Origin: Carex sylvatica
Taxonomy: Eukaryota; Streptophyta; Magnoliopsida; Poales; Cyperaceae
NCBI GenBank assembly: GCA_964058845.1
Contig: CAXKVR010000091.1
Span: 124,001-188,000 of the forward strand
Length of the DNA stretch: 64,000 bases
Direction of reading: 5' to 3'
Shown: positions 37,268-49,640 of the stretch, one piece after another
Numbering within the stretch: position 1 is the first letter of the stretch
How the letters are laid out: the number at the start of each line of letters is the position of its first letter
Notes under the pieces: model-generated
What the model saw: the letters and a program-made list of their open reading frames with translations, nothing else
The model's database searches: none
Told to the model about the DNA's origin: nothing
Made by a program: the position numbers and the translations under genes

Positions 37268-40200
37268 TTACGAAAGCACATTAAAAGCCTGTGCTCCCTT
37301 GGCAACTTTTATGAAGACGTCTTCTAGAGTTGTGTCGGCCAAACCCCATGCGTATATCGTAAACCGGCTCTTGGCCATCTCCACTGCCTGGAAAACATCT
37401 GAAATTCTGACCTCCTGTTTTGGTATTTCAAACTTTTGTGTACCAGATATGTGGTATATCTTTTTTGCATTTGAGGAGAGGTGCCGCACTAGGGTTTCTA
37501 CTTCTTGTTCATGCTCTGCTGAGGTAGTCACGGTAAACACATATGACCCTCCATACCTTGCCTTCAACTGCCATTATATTATATAAGTCAAATTTGTCAT
37601 GCATGTATTATTATCTACATTTCAGACACATGTAGTGTATAAATAATTTATTAATATTTAAAGAAAACAAAAAACAGAAGATCACCTCCTTAGGGTTGCC
37701 TATACATTGGAAGTTTCCATCCACAAAAATACCAAGCCGGTCACATAATACCTCTGCCTCCTCCATTGAATGTGCTGAAAAAAAGGATTGGAAAGTCATT
37801 GGCTCTGGTTCTGATTGTTCTAAAATGTTAATTTATGATAGGCGAAACAAATATTACTTGTAAGAATAATAGCACAGTCTTTCTTGGCATGCTTGATGAC
37901 ATTCCACAAATTGTTTCTTGAAGCGGGGTCCAATCCCGTACTAGGCTCATCCATGTACACAACCTAAAAGATGCAAGAAGAAATTATCGTTAGCTCACAA
38001 CTTAATAGTAAATTATGCTACTATACCTAAATTAAATGAACCCGTCAATCTGAATTAAAGTGGGGCAGTGTATTGCACACCTTAGGGTCTCCAATAAGAG
38101 AAATCGCAACACTCAGCCTTCTTTTCATGCCCCCACTGTACACCTGTACTTGTGTATCACCAACCCCACCATAGAATAAATTAACGTTCTTCAGTGATTC
38201 TTCCACTGCCTATTTTTTTGACAAAAAATAAGTTGTTTGCTATATAGTGTTTTCGAGAATTAAGGACACTCCAAAAAAATAAATAATAAAAATTTATGTA
38301 ATAGCATTATGTGCAATGTACCTGCGTTAGAGTATTGCCCTTAAGATTCTTGAGCCGACCATAAAATAACAAATGTTCCCGTCCAGTCAAAGTTTCCCAT
38401 AACAAACTATTTTTTTTAGCGAAAAAAAAAAAAAAATCATTAAATTTGTTGTCAACAGCCATTAAAAGAAAGACTCAACTTTCTATCATTTTTACCATCA
38501 TATTTAACTAAGAGGGACGTAGGAAGAAGTAATGAAAAATAATTTGAAAGATAGGTACGTAAGATTAGCAAATTATATTTTTGAGGGTAAGATTAGCAAA
38601 TTGGCTTACTCATGTTGGGGGCAGACACCCATGTTGGTGTAGATGCAATCCATGTCAGTCCTTATGTCCATTCCTTGTACAAACGCTGTACCTGATGTTG
38701 GCTTAATCAACCCTATCATCTGTTCACACCAAAAATAACCCTCCCATTTATTACCAAAATATAATTTACCTATATATGAACATACATGCACATTATACTT
38801 TGATTTTCCACAATTAACAATTCAGTTAGAAGTCGAGAACTTGGTTACTGAAACAGGAGACTATATATGAACATACATGCACATTATACTTTGATTTTCC
38901 ACAATTAACAATTCAGTTAGAAGTCGAGAACTTGGTTACTGAAACAGGAGACTACCCACAGCATTAGTTCTGGACCTAATACCATATCGAGTGAGGCTAT
39001 GGTACTATGCATAGCTCGGATTGATCCGTACTATGGTTCAATATCTTCATTTTCAAAGTTCAAATAGTCAATCTAAACCGTTTAATATGATCTCCATATG
39101 AAAATGTACTTGCAGACTCAATTTTCCATTTCTAGAATTTGTTTACTATGTTTCTAGACAGGTATAAAATCGCTAGTTCTTGGCCTAGAAATTTTAGAAC
39201 AAATTGTAAAAATATTAAATTTGATCTACAAGTACATTTTCTTATAGAGATTATGCTGAACGGTTCAGATCAACCATTTTGAGTTTGAAAATAGAGAAAT
39301 TGATCCATAGTACAGACTAATCCGCACTATGCATAGTACCAAAGCCTCACTCATACCATATCTTCCATTGGAGGAAAAAAAAAATTATTTAATGTTTACA
39401 TATTGAGAATGGGAAGTTCAAAGTTCAAACCATATGGATGAAGGATGTCTTGCCAGCACCGTTGGGGCCAAGCATTCCAAAACACTCACCCTGTGGCAGA
39501 GCAAGAGAGAGGCCCTCCACTGCCAGCTTCTCAGGGTTGCCGTCCCGTCCAGGGTACACCTTTTTTAGGTTGTCAGATATCACCGCATAGTTGTTTATGT
39601 TTTCTACCATCACCAGCTTCTCCACCAATTCCCTCTGCAATCCAGTTCATTATTTTTTAGTCTTATCCATTCCATTGATCCCTACTTTTCCAATTATCTT
39701 CAAAACAAGCAACCATACTATTCTCATCAAAACTAAAAGAGCAAAATTTAAAAAAAGGAGGACAAATTAAACATACCTCTTGAGTGACATCAGGCTTGTT
39801 GTTGACATCAATGGCGACTTTGGCAGAGCCCTGGCTGTTGAAGCTAGTCGTCAACTGAAGCGATAGCGACCTGCTCAACTTCTTCTTCTTGAAGAAGTTC
39901 AAGAAAAAGTGGGGATCTTTACGTATGCTCCCTCTGAGAGATGACACCTGGTCTATATAGAACGCCAGAGGAAGCAGCACCAACCACTCAAGCACCATAA
40001 TGATCATCACATTTCTCATGCCATTCTCTGAGCTGCTCAGATCTCCCCATTTCATTCCTTTTGTGCCCCTGGCATTTCCGCTGAATGCGTACTGCCCAAA
40101 CTCGTACAAGCCCCGGTACAGAGTGAAGCCCGGCACCAGCTCCACTACTATAATCCAAACCTCTGTGTAGAAATGTTCAATCTAAAGTTTAGAAGAAAAA

Positions 40201-43200
40201 ATTGGCACTATGCCGAATCAAACAAGTACAAAAAGTGATCATCTCCTATTGTGTCATTAATATGTACTTGAGAAATTATCTTACTTGGAAAAGATGGATC
40301 TTCCACAAAGAACTGCAAGAGAAATGCACCAAGTAAGCCAGCTCCAAACACGTAAATGTAGCCAATCACTGCACCACACAGTTCAAACGTGTAACATTCC
40401 AACTATTTTTTTTTTTTTTTCAGTGAGAGATATTTAGAGAGTTGCTAATTAGGCTGACCTGTGGCAGTTTTGACAGTTGAAAAGAAAGAAGCTACAAGAA
40501 AAGCCAAGGTGATCTGAAGATTAATGTAAATGAAATAGAACACCACTTGTATGCTGTAGTCGTTTAATCTGAAGAATTTCAATCCTAAAGGAAATCAAGA
40601 GATAACTCAACATTACATTAAATGTCTCAAAATCTTCACAATAGTATGCATGACAGGGCTCATTTAAAAAAACAAAAAAAAACAAAAGAAGAATGGTACC
40701 AATTACAGAGCCAAAAACCACAAAGCAAATCATGTAGGCTATGGATAGCAATAGGAAGTACAAATAAGAAATCAACCAATATGGGCCATCAGTTAATCCC
40801 TGCATCTTCATCATTATCTTCAATTTTTGTTGCTTCTCGTACACCAAGTAAGTGAGTATAACCTATAATACAGGAGGAGATGCAGTATTAGTAAGAAACT
40901 ACAAGATTACTAACTTGTGTAATTTATGAATAGTATTTGTACTTACCGGAAAAAGCATCTGAACAACCCAAGTAAAGAACAAAGGACCCAGAAGAGATGA
41001 GACATCTAATCGAAATTTTGTTCCAACTTTGGGTGTCTCTTTAACAAATTCAAATTCCATGGTCACTCCAGCTCCTTTAAGAAACTTGAGAAATGCATTT
41101 GATGCCTAATATATGCAGGTGACAAAAAATAATTATTTCATTCTATGTGCATTATAAAAAAAATAAAAAAAATTGGAGGAACGAGCTATTATTTTTTTAT
41201 GCCTATTTACAGTGGATCAGCATATCCATTTCAACATTGAACTGGACATACTGGTACTAATACAAGTACCAGTATAGATAGCTGCTGGTGCCAGTAGTTC
41301 ATTGTCAAATATGTATATTTGAACCAATTGATATTTCCTTGGATGGAGAAGTACTGATTATGATCTTCATGGTTTATGTCTTGATTAAACAAAACCACTA
41401 AAAGGGGAGGATTGTGTGTACCACATTCAAAGAGCGCGGCACCCTCTGGAGAGCAATCTCGAAATATTTTGTATTATTACTGTAGGTTGAGTTGTACCAT
41501 ATATTTAAATTGAGGCCTTTCTCATCCGTATCTAGAAAGTCATAAGCTGCCAATCCAATATTGCAAAACTTGTGTCACCTTTAAAACAGATTATGCAAAT
41601 ACACACTCCATCAAAAACATAACGTAGGATTGAGAGCATACCAGTAAGAAACTCGTTCAATTTTCCCTCATTATTGCTCTGCCGATAACCCTTAAATAGC
41701 TCATCATTTATCATCGATGATGCATTGCGCCATAGGGGCAACCCCTGAACACATACTACATCTGTATGTTTTTCAGAGGACACAATATAATTTTAGTATA
41801 AGCAAAATAGATGAAATAAAGGTTATTTCGTAAACCAAAGAATTATAACAAAAATAGTACAACCAGACCTACAGTAAAGGACACCCCTCCGTAATTGATT
41901 GTAGCGTTGCTCGATGAATTAGAAAGGCAGGTTGGTTGAATGTAATAGAGAGGCTTTTCTGAGATAAATGCTGGCTCATTGTACTGATTGCCTCTAGTGT
42001 ATGTGTCTGAGCCCTGACAAAGAAAAAAAATACAACTATCAATTGAGAATTTTTGTGCTATATAAACGTTAAATTAAAACAAGCAGCTCAGGTTGAGATT
42101 GTTAAAGGAAAACTCACTGGTACAACATGAGAAAAGAGAGTAATATAATCAGAGAAGTTGGGAGAAGAACTATCCATCACAGGAAATAGACTCCCTGCAA
42201 GGGCTGTCATCCAACCAGCAATAAAGAAATGAATCACTCACATCATATAAAGCTCAAAATTATAACAAATTATAAAAAGGACAAAAACAATAAAAATGAA
42301 AAGAAAATGACAAATCCAAGCTAAGAAAACATACCTTGTGCAAGAGTCTGGTTTTGCCCGGTGAAGAGCACAGTGGCAGGACAAGAGCCAGTGAGCCGGC
42401 ATGACAAGTCTGGCAAATCAGCGAATGGGAGATGCACATCTCGGGCCACGCGGAACTGGGGCGAGGACACCTGCATCAGGGCAGGCCACTCGGGCGGGTT
42501 GGCTATGGGGCAGCTGGCAACCTGGTCCAGGGTCGAGTACTGGGGTCCACAAACATTCTGGCACGTGCCATTGCCATTGACTGGGATGCACTTGCAGCCG
42601 CACCGGTACTTGGGCTTGTCAATCTCTTTGTTGATCAAGGATTGCATGATTATCAGAAGAACGCATATTAGGACTGGATATGCGACAATGCACGTGTTTG
42701 ACTTTACGTTCCTCTTCTGTTCATCACAGATATTACTTTATTAATTTATAGTTATATTTCATGATTAAGAAAATTTGATCAACTAATCACAGGGATTAGT
42801 TAATTTGTTATTATAAAGTCACGAGAACCTTTTTTTGTTTTTTCTTTGAGGGTGCACAAGCTAATCTGTTGAATAGCATGGCCTCTTAGGTTGGTTAGTA
42901 AATACTAAACTAACAAAGCAATCTCTTTCTTCTAGGAATCAAATAAAAAAAAAGGAGTTTAATGCATTAGCTAGATGGTGTAATCTGCAAATTTGTTGGA
43001 AATTAGCAAAGTTGATCGGAATTCGGATACAAAACCAGAGAATAAGACCTAAATACTAGTTAATTATATAAAAAAGGAGCTGAGCTTCTGCTTTCACATA
43101 GAAGTCGGCTCTTGAATAGAAACTAAAATATATAATGGGAACTAATGGAAAAGAGAGGAGAAGAACGGAAGGGAAGAGACCTGAAAGGTGAGATTCTTTC

Positions 43201-43345
43201 GAAGAAGAGCATTAGCCTGAGTTGAGAAGCTCGCGACGCCTCTCTCTCTTTCCTCGTCACCACCTCCGTAGGGGGAGCGCAGAAGCCTCATGTCTGACAA
43301 TGATGGTGATGGCGTTGCCACCAGTACTGTACCTGATGCCTCCAT
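37268..43345 (-). CDS. ABC transporter A family member (half-size, ABCA/ATH type)
   Basis: ATP-driven membrane transporter, lipid-type substrates being usual for ABCA. Exons (minus): 43181-43345, 42335-42716, 42118-42194, 41873-42013, 41642-41744, 41422-41546, 40947-41105, 40700-40862, 40459-40584, 40285-40368, 39777-40162, 39431-39634, 38610-38719, 38322-38406, 38081-38209, 37858-37963, 37686-37774, 37268-37567. They sum to 2934 nt, 977 codons plus stop; all junctions are GT-AG and the frame stays open. Layout: cytosolic N-terminus with RKNLTFQKRN, first membrane helix (~64-83), large cysteine-rich lumenal loop with [13 protein letters not shown] (~85-365), membrane helices (~366-590), then one nucleotide-binding domain: Walker [10 protein letters not shown] (~693-701), signature YSGGMKRR (~794), Walker [11 protein letters not shown] (~814), H-loop His ~850. 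Length fits plant ATH proteins (~900-1000). Donor choice in exon 4 is the least certain junction. Appears functional. Confidence 0.93.
38770..38951. repeat. Exact 91 bp tandem duplication in ABCA intron 12
   Basis: TATATATGAACATACATGCA starts at 38771 and again at 38862, and the whole 91 bp unit appears identical in both. It lies between exon 13 and the foldback element of the same intron. Confidence 0.9.
38989..39352. mobile_element. Foldback element (copy d) in ABCA intron 12
   Basis: Starts GAGTGAGGCTATGGTACTAT and ends ATAGTACCAAAGCCTCACTC. A perfect 10 bp duplication, ATACCATATC, flanks it (38979-38988 and 39353-39362), as in Mutator-like elements. The inner arms carry a diverged family core (AAATAGTCAATCTAAACCG, CTTGCAGACTCAATTTTC) with their complements. 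About 364 bp; it makes up much of the intron. Confidence 0.85.
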
Positions 43346-43351
43346 AACTAA

Positions 43352-43374
43352 TCTCTCTCTCTCTCTCTCTCTCT
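43352..43374 (+). repeat. (CT)n tract in the ABCA leader
   Basis: CT dinucleotides directly before the ABCA start codon (GA on the coding strand). Such tracts are common in plant 5' untranslated regions and core promoters. A second GAGAGA run lies at 43545-43559. Confidence 0.8.
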
Positions 43375-43569
43375 TCTTTCTTTTTTTGATGTATTTCAGC
43401 AAATTGTTGACAGCTGATATACTCTCTCTTTCTCTTCACTCAATTCCTTTCCTATATACTATGATTTACTTTGATTTTACAATTATTCAAAGGTTAATTC
43501 ATTTGAAATCATGTAACTTGGAGATGTGTACGAGACGAAAAAAATGAGAGAGAGAGAGAACTGAGAATT

Positions 43570-45637
43570 AGCAGGAATTCATCTCCGTATTATTTATACT
43601 TCGTTACTCCTGCCCCACCTCGTCACCTTCTTAAAAAGGGAACTACCAAAACGTACCTATTTGAGAGAATTCCTCCTCAATCAAATATTAAAATCTGTGA
43701 GGACAACTCAAACTACATGGAGGGATCATACATGTTTTTAGAGGATTTTTTTTCCGTTCAATCTTGTCCATATTTCTAATAATTTGTGATAATGAGATAT
43801 AGGATGATATACTTTCGGGCTTGTTATCACGTAAGTATTTATACCTCATTATGCAAGGATTACATCTGAAAGTATTAATATCAACAATTGCAAGTATTTA
43901 TACATATGCATTAAAGTATTTATATTTATGAGATTAATTATTTTTATTAGAGAAAGGTTGACGTAAGGATAATTGGAGAAAGTTGATGTGGGAATATGGG
44001 TTCCCTACTACTTTATTAGAGAAAGATTGACATGGAAAGGATTAGGAGATGATCATATCAAGTTACATATGCAAGTATTAATATCTTATGTTCTAAGTAT
44101 TTTTATCTATGAAAGTTGACGTGGAAACGAGTACGAATATTAGAAAAGATGAACTATAGTACAACCTTCCTCTATTATTGTTGTAGATACGATGCAGGTA
44201 CTGGAGTGGGGGTATTGAAATAATTATTCATTAATTAAAACACACCTTCATAGTAATGATTCGCATCCTTTTTTAGGAAATGAATTCACATCCTCCCAGG
44301 GTACCTCAAAAGGGAATCTTTTACAATTAGTGAATCCGAATTGTTCCTTTTAACTTGACACGAATCTCAAAGCCTAATAATACTGCCCTGCGCTAGACCG
44401 AATCCCAAACTCACAGAGAATAAATCTCAAATCATAAAATGAGGGGAATTTTGTGCAGTACCTGGGAAGATAATGACCCTAAAGTAATTCAGTTTATTGA
44501 TAAGTTTTGCGAGCTAACGATTAAAACCAGATAAATATACAACTACCCAATCCTCAATTGCAAATTAATCATAAATAACATATGAGAATTGCAATATTAT
44601 TGTAAGAATATATGAATATTGCTAATTTTGTAAATTCTCTTTTAACTAGGTTTAAATTATGGATAAGAAAATTCCTTGCGGATATTAAATTGTTTAGTGG
44701 TTTAACCTCGAACTTTTACTAAAAAAGTAGTAATTTAATTAAAAAATCTCATATCAAATTTCAAATAAGTATTTGAAATTAATAATTGTGAGAATGTAGA
44801 AAAATGCAAAGATATAAATATATATAGTTTCAAATTGAATTATTATGAATTATGAGGATAGAGATAATTTCCAATTAATTAATAAATAATTGTTAAATTT
44901 TTCTGATGTCAAAGAAAAAATCATCTTTTATAATTGTAAAAATGAATATAGTCTTTGACCTCCGAACTCTTAGGTCTTTTTAGTCAAGTGTCAACGTCAT
45001 TGTAGTTCAATCAAAATTGTTATAGTTAATGTCACTAAATGCCATATATTACTATTCATTTTGAAATTTTAGTATCATCACGTAATCACATTTCCATTTT
45101 ATTTAGCCACTTATCCATTTCAAACCAGAAAAGATAATATTCTAATATCCAGCTCCTCTCCATTTTTATTGAGCTCGTTAAATTTATATATAATTTTTTT
45201 CTACGTGCTAATAATATACCTTAAAATTTACTAAAGTAGTGTGTTTGCAAGCAAATAAATCTACCGTAGTAGTATAATTTCGGGGGTCATATTCTTAGGA
45301 ACGGTTTTAAGTATCAAATGTTATCTATTCAACTTTTTAGACGAATACAATTCAGTTGGAATTATAAAGATAAAGCTCAATCCCAAAGTTATATTATCTA
45401 AAATTATCCAATATAATTTAGAGAAATAATTCTACACAAATTTCTAGGACTTTTGGTTAGCATACCGAAACATTTGGGCCTACTTCACAAAAATAAAATA
45501 GTTACTTTAAATACATATTTGCAGAAACTATGTTGTGATGACATAATTCTTACATGTCTTACAGGATGAGCTATTTCATTAACTTTATGATAGAACTGGG
45601 GTTAAACATTTTGACAGAGCAGTACTCGAAAGTAAAA
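43570..45637. other. Intergenic DNA upstream of ABCA
   Basis: AT-rich with no coding frame of note. At about 43790-44110 it contains units such as GAAAGTATTAATATCAA and GCAAGTATTTATACATATGC, which are reverse-complement relatives of the tandem unit at 4750-5440. Nothing else is recognised. Confidence 0.5.
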
Positions 45638-46612
45638 GCATATATAATTAAATATATAAAAACAAATCACCAACAGTTGTACTAATAACATATAGTAAAC
45701 TAGGACATGTAAATATCAACTCAAACACAACTGATGGTGTAATACATTTTTGCTAACGACTAATAACACCCAGAGATGATAATGTTTCTATCTTAATGGT
45801 CTATTTAACGGCCGAAAAACTATTATTCTCATATGTCCCTAATTTTTAACCGATCGCATTGGAGCTTAACGCCATTGGTTCAAACCGATGACATATGGGT
45901 ACACATTTCCTATCGGGGCGATAGGCAACTATTCAGAACCCAATGGCGGAAAGCAATTTCAACAAATAGCAAAGTGTTTTTTCTCTAGTAGTGACTTGTC
46001 CATACACTTTTGTAAGACACATCTTCCAAACGGGCGAGGTGAGGTCCTGAGGTTAGCCACAACAATTCAGAGAGGTTTCGAGAAGATAGAACGGATTTCT
46101 TGGATACCCTGGAAGTATCAGATTAAGGTTTTCTTTCTTTCTAGTTTTATTATTTTGTATTTCTTTAACATACATTTTTTCTTTCTAGTTCATGTAATTG
46201 TATATAAAAACAGATCTAGGATTTTTTTGTTGTATTTTTATTTATTTTTTAGTAAAAAATGGTTGTATTGAGTTTCTTCATCATACTTAATTTCTTCTTT
46301 ATATTGGTAAATGTAGTATTTTTGTTATTTGTTGTGTATAAGTTCATAGATTTTTTTTCTATGTGCAATAGCTAGCAAATACGGATGTTAGCCCATTATA
46401 AACCGTTTTAAAAAAAAAAAAGGTCATACACGATTTTCTAAATGTAAACCGTGTGTGAAAGGTATAGACACACGGTTTTTGTTGAAAAATCTGTTTGTGA
46501 AAGGTACACCATGGTTTTAATTTTAAAAACCATGCTAATATTTTGCAAAAAAATTGCCTTTTTTGAAGAAAAGTACAGGTTCAAAAACTGTGTACATTTT
46601 ATCTACACTTTA
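45638..46612 (+). repeat. Second copy of segment 24333-25313
   Basis: Same order as the first copy: CACTA right part ending CTCTAGTAGTG (about 46010), flank with GCGAGGTGAGGTCCTGAGG, then an ACGGTT-rich tail. About 90% identical to copy 1 by eye. Unlike copy 1, the tail here continues to an intact CACTA-type end at 46699. Confidence 0.75.
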
Positions 46613-46699
46613 ATATAGTGTGCAGTCATATACTTTTCGGAACCGCATACAATTACCGGTTTTAACCATGTATATATAATCATCTATTATGTAGTAGTG
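46372..46699. mobile_element. CACTA-like right end (ACGGTT family)
   Basis: Ends ATTATGTAGTAGTG, the inverse of CACTACTACATAAT. The preceding 300 bp holds many AACCGT, ACACGGTTT and ACCATGTATAT motifs. This looks like the terminus of the family whose left ends begin CACTACTACATAAGAGG elsewhere in the window. The left end belonging to this copy was not identified. Confidence 0.5.
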
Positions 46700-47465
46700 T
46701 TTTCACTATTTCATTGTTTATCATAGCATTTCAAGACCTTTTTTCTCTCCTACCCATTTGCCTCTACTCCGGTGATATAGCTATATATGATTCCAACAAA
46801 GAAGCCCTGTATGATTCTCCGGAAACATGCATTTTAGCTTTATATAAACATTTTATGTTATCCTTCGATCGTACATATATGGTTTATTATTGAGAACCGT
46901 GTATAGCAATTAACTTAATATACACATTATTTAACACTTTAATTAACTATCATAGGGCACATAAGACCGCAGTTACTTACATTCAATTATGCAATTAATT
47001 TACATCACACAAAGCATTGATATGAACGGCACTTGATGAAACAACAATATATTGATAAAATCATTTTTTTTTACTGGAAAATGACGAAAAGCGAATGCAA
47101 ACTGGCTATTTTTCCGAATTATTTTTTGTGTTATTATTTGGTTGATTTTCGAGGAAGTTGTGTTTTTAGGACAAAATCATTGCAAAAATATCGTATTTAA
47201 GATCTCCCACGGTTGGGTTTTATTAACCGTGTATGTTAGTCTTATACAAAATCAGGTCGGTAACCATGTACAAAGTACCCCTCTATTCATACACAATGCT
47301 CGCTGACACAGTCATGTAACTGTATGACATTAGCCTTTTGGACCGTGTATGATCGCTTTTCATATATTAGTGTACTCAGATTTGAGAAATAATTAAGGGC
47401 GGCTATTAAAATCCGTTCCATAGTAGTACGTAGGTATTTGTAATCCTTCTGCTGCCCAAATATAG

Positions 47466-48603
47466 GAATTTTTTTGATAAACCATAATTAAGAAAATTAT
47501 TTTTACTAATTCAGCATGATTGCTTTTTTTTTTTCAAAAACCACAAAAACCGGAGGGCTCCTCCGGTCCCTTTTTTTTTCTTTTTTGGGACCGGATGGCT
47601 CCTCCGGTCCCAATTTTTATTTTTACTCTTTTTCCCGTGCGGCGATCTGTGTAGCATCTCTATTTTTTATGTATATATAATATATGTATATGTATATGTA
47701 TATATAATAAAATAGAATATATGTATATGTATATATATGTATATATAATATAATATAATATAATATACGTATATAAGTATATAAGTATAAATTATTTTCT
47801 TAATTATGGTTTATACAAAAAATTCAAAATTATATTATACATATATTATATTATATTACATATACAAATATATACATATATGTATACATATATTCTATTA
47901 TATTATATATACATATACATAGAGGTTGGCTACTATGCTTATATAAGCATATCCCTACATATGCTTATAACTCAATTTTGTGTTTCCAATATCCAAATGG
48001 TTAATCTGAACCGTTCATCTTGTTCTCCATATTAATATGTTCTTGGAGACCAAATTTTACATTTTTCTGAATTTGTTTTCTATTTATTAAGCCAATTTGA
48101 AATTTTTTGATCCAACGGTGGCTTCTGATTTTACTGTTTTGTTAAGCCACCGTTGGATCAGCGATTTTCAAAGTGACTTAATAAATAGTAAAAAAATTCA
48201 AAAAAATGTAAAATTTGATCTCCAAGAACATATTAATATGGAGAACAAGATGAACAGTTCAGATCGACCATTTGGATATTGAAAACACAAAATTGAGTTA
48301 TAAGCATATGTAGGGATATGCTTATATAAGCATAGTAGCCAACCTCCATATACATATACATATATATACATACATATACATATACATATACATATATTAT
48401 ATTATATATATATATTATATATACATAAAATATAGAGATGCTACACAGACCGCCGCACGGAAAAAAGTGTAAAAAAGTAAAAAAATAATAATAATAATTG
48501 GGACCGGAGGAGCCCTCCGGTTTTTGTGCTTTTGGAAAAAAAAAAGCAATCACGCTGGATTAGTAAAAAAGATTTTTTTAATTATGATTTATCAAAAAAA
48601 TTC
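47466..48603. mobile_element. Large foldback with GGACCGGAGGAGC arms, carrying a nested foldback
   Basis: Left arm: GAATTTTTTTGATAAACC, CATGATTGCTTTTTTTTT, CCGGAGGGCTCCTCCGGTCC and GTGCGGCGATCTGTGTAGC. The right arm is the reverse complement in reverse order: GCTACACAGACCGCCGCAC, GGGACCGGAGGAGCCCTCCG, AAGCAATCACGCTGG and CAAAAAAATTC. The centre is TATA/CATA-rich DNA and holds the family foldback at 47922-48346. The left arm contains a second GGACCGGATGGCTCCTCCGG, itself palindromic. No target duplication was secured. Confidence 0.65.
47922..48346. mobile_element. Foldback element (copy e) inside the larger foldback
   Basis: Starts GAGGTTGGCTACTATGCTTA and ends with the inverse TAGTAGCCAACCTC. 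The outer ~70 bp (AAGCATATCCCTACATATGC and so on) are unlike other copies, while the inner arm is the family core (TCTTGGAGACCAAATTTTAC, GTTTTCTATTTATTAAG). The arms are nearly perfect complements. It lies in ATACATATA repeats on both sides. Confidence 0.85.
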
Positions 48604-48661
48604 GAAATATAGCATATCCCTACATTATGGTTTTTTTAATTATGGTTTTAGTAAAAATGAT

Positions 48662-49640
48662 TTTTTTAATTGGGAAGGAACATTGCACTACACCTCCTGA
48701 TAATGCAGCATGCAAAAGCTAGAAACATAGCCCAGCTTCCATATGGAAATGTTCTTAGCGGCACCAAATTAACTTGAAAGAAGATCATATGTGTGTTAAC
48801 TAGGGGCAACAGTTATTTTATTAGGCAAGGAATAGTAATTTTTATTTTAAATTACAATTATTTCTTCCATATATATAATGCTAAAAGCTACACCGTCCAA
48901 AAAGAATATGAGGCACCATCAAAAAAAGATAAAGATCGTGAGATCTCAGTAAGACGTTCCTTGGAACGCGACACCATCTAAAAAGAATCATGCATAACAC
49001 ATCTTTGGATTATTAAAAAAATATCAAATGATTCTTCCAATTTGTGAAACTATATATGACAAAGCTAGTCAATGATTCTTCCAATTATGTCATCATGCAA
49101 CAACTATCTTAGTCACTTCCTATTTTCTTATTTAGTACGCATGGGCAGCTATGGATGCAGTTATACCATCTGCAATTGACATAATCAACTAAATTAAGAA
49201 AAATGAAGGGAGTAGACCACGGAATGTGCAATTATGCCATCATTGTTTTTTTTTTTTTTAAATTCAGATGATGGTAGCCCATTTATGAGCCTAGATATGT
49301 AAGATCGACCAAGTCAACGGATCTTGCAGTGCGCCATAAATATGCTATTGATTTTGACCAATGACTAAATTAAATATAAAGGAGTAATTGGCAGAGTGCC
49401 ATCAATCTTAACTAAATTATATCAAGTGATAAACTGAATTACCCTACAAAATATTTTAGAAAATGTTAATTTATGAGGTTTCGTTTGCCAACAAAGTTAA
49501 ATTCGATTCAAGATTTGAAATGTGAAACGTATGAAAATTTAATACTCGATGAAACTCGAGCCATAATCCAAAGATAAACTTATACTTTTCTAATAAAAAT
49601 CCAAATTGGTCTGACTTGATCCATCTGAATGCCTTCTTTA
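48662..49640 (+). repeat. Repeat segment D, copy 2
   Basis: Collinear with 52157-53131 at an offset of about 3495 bp, shrinking to 3491, with few mismatches, and with 28770-29765. It contains AAAGATCGTGAGATCTCAGT. Non-coding; the short frames conserved between copies follow from DNA identity. Confidence 0.8.

Noticed and set aside
37055..37305. Minus-strand frames with a long tyrosine or leucine run
   Set aside because: Produced by the (AAT)n microsatellite after the ABCA stop codon.
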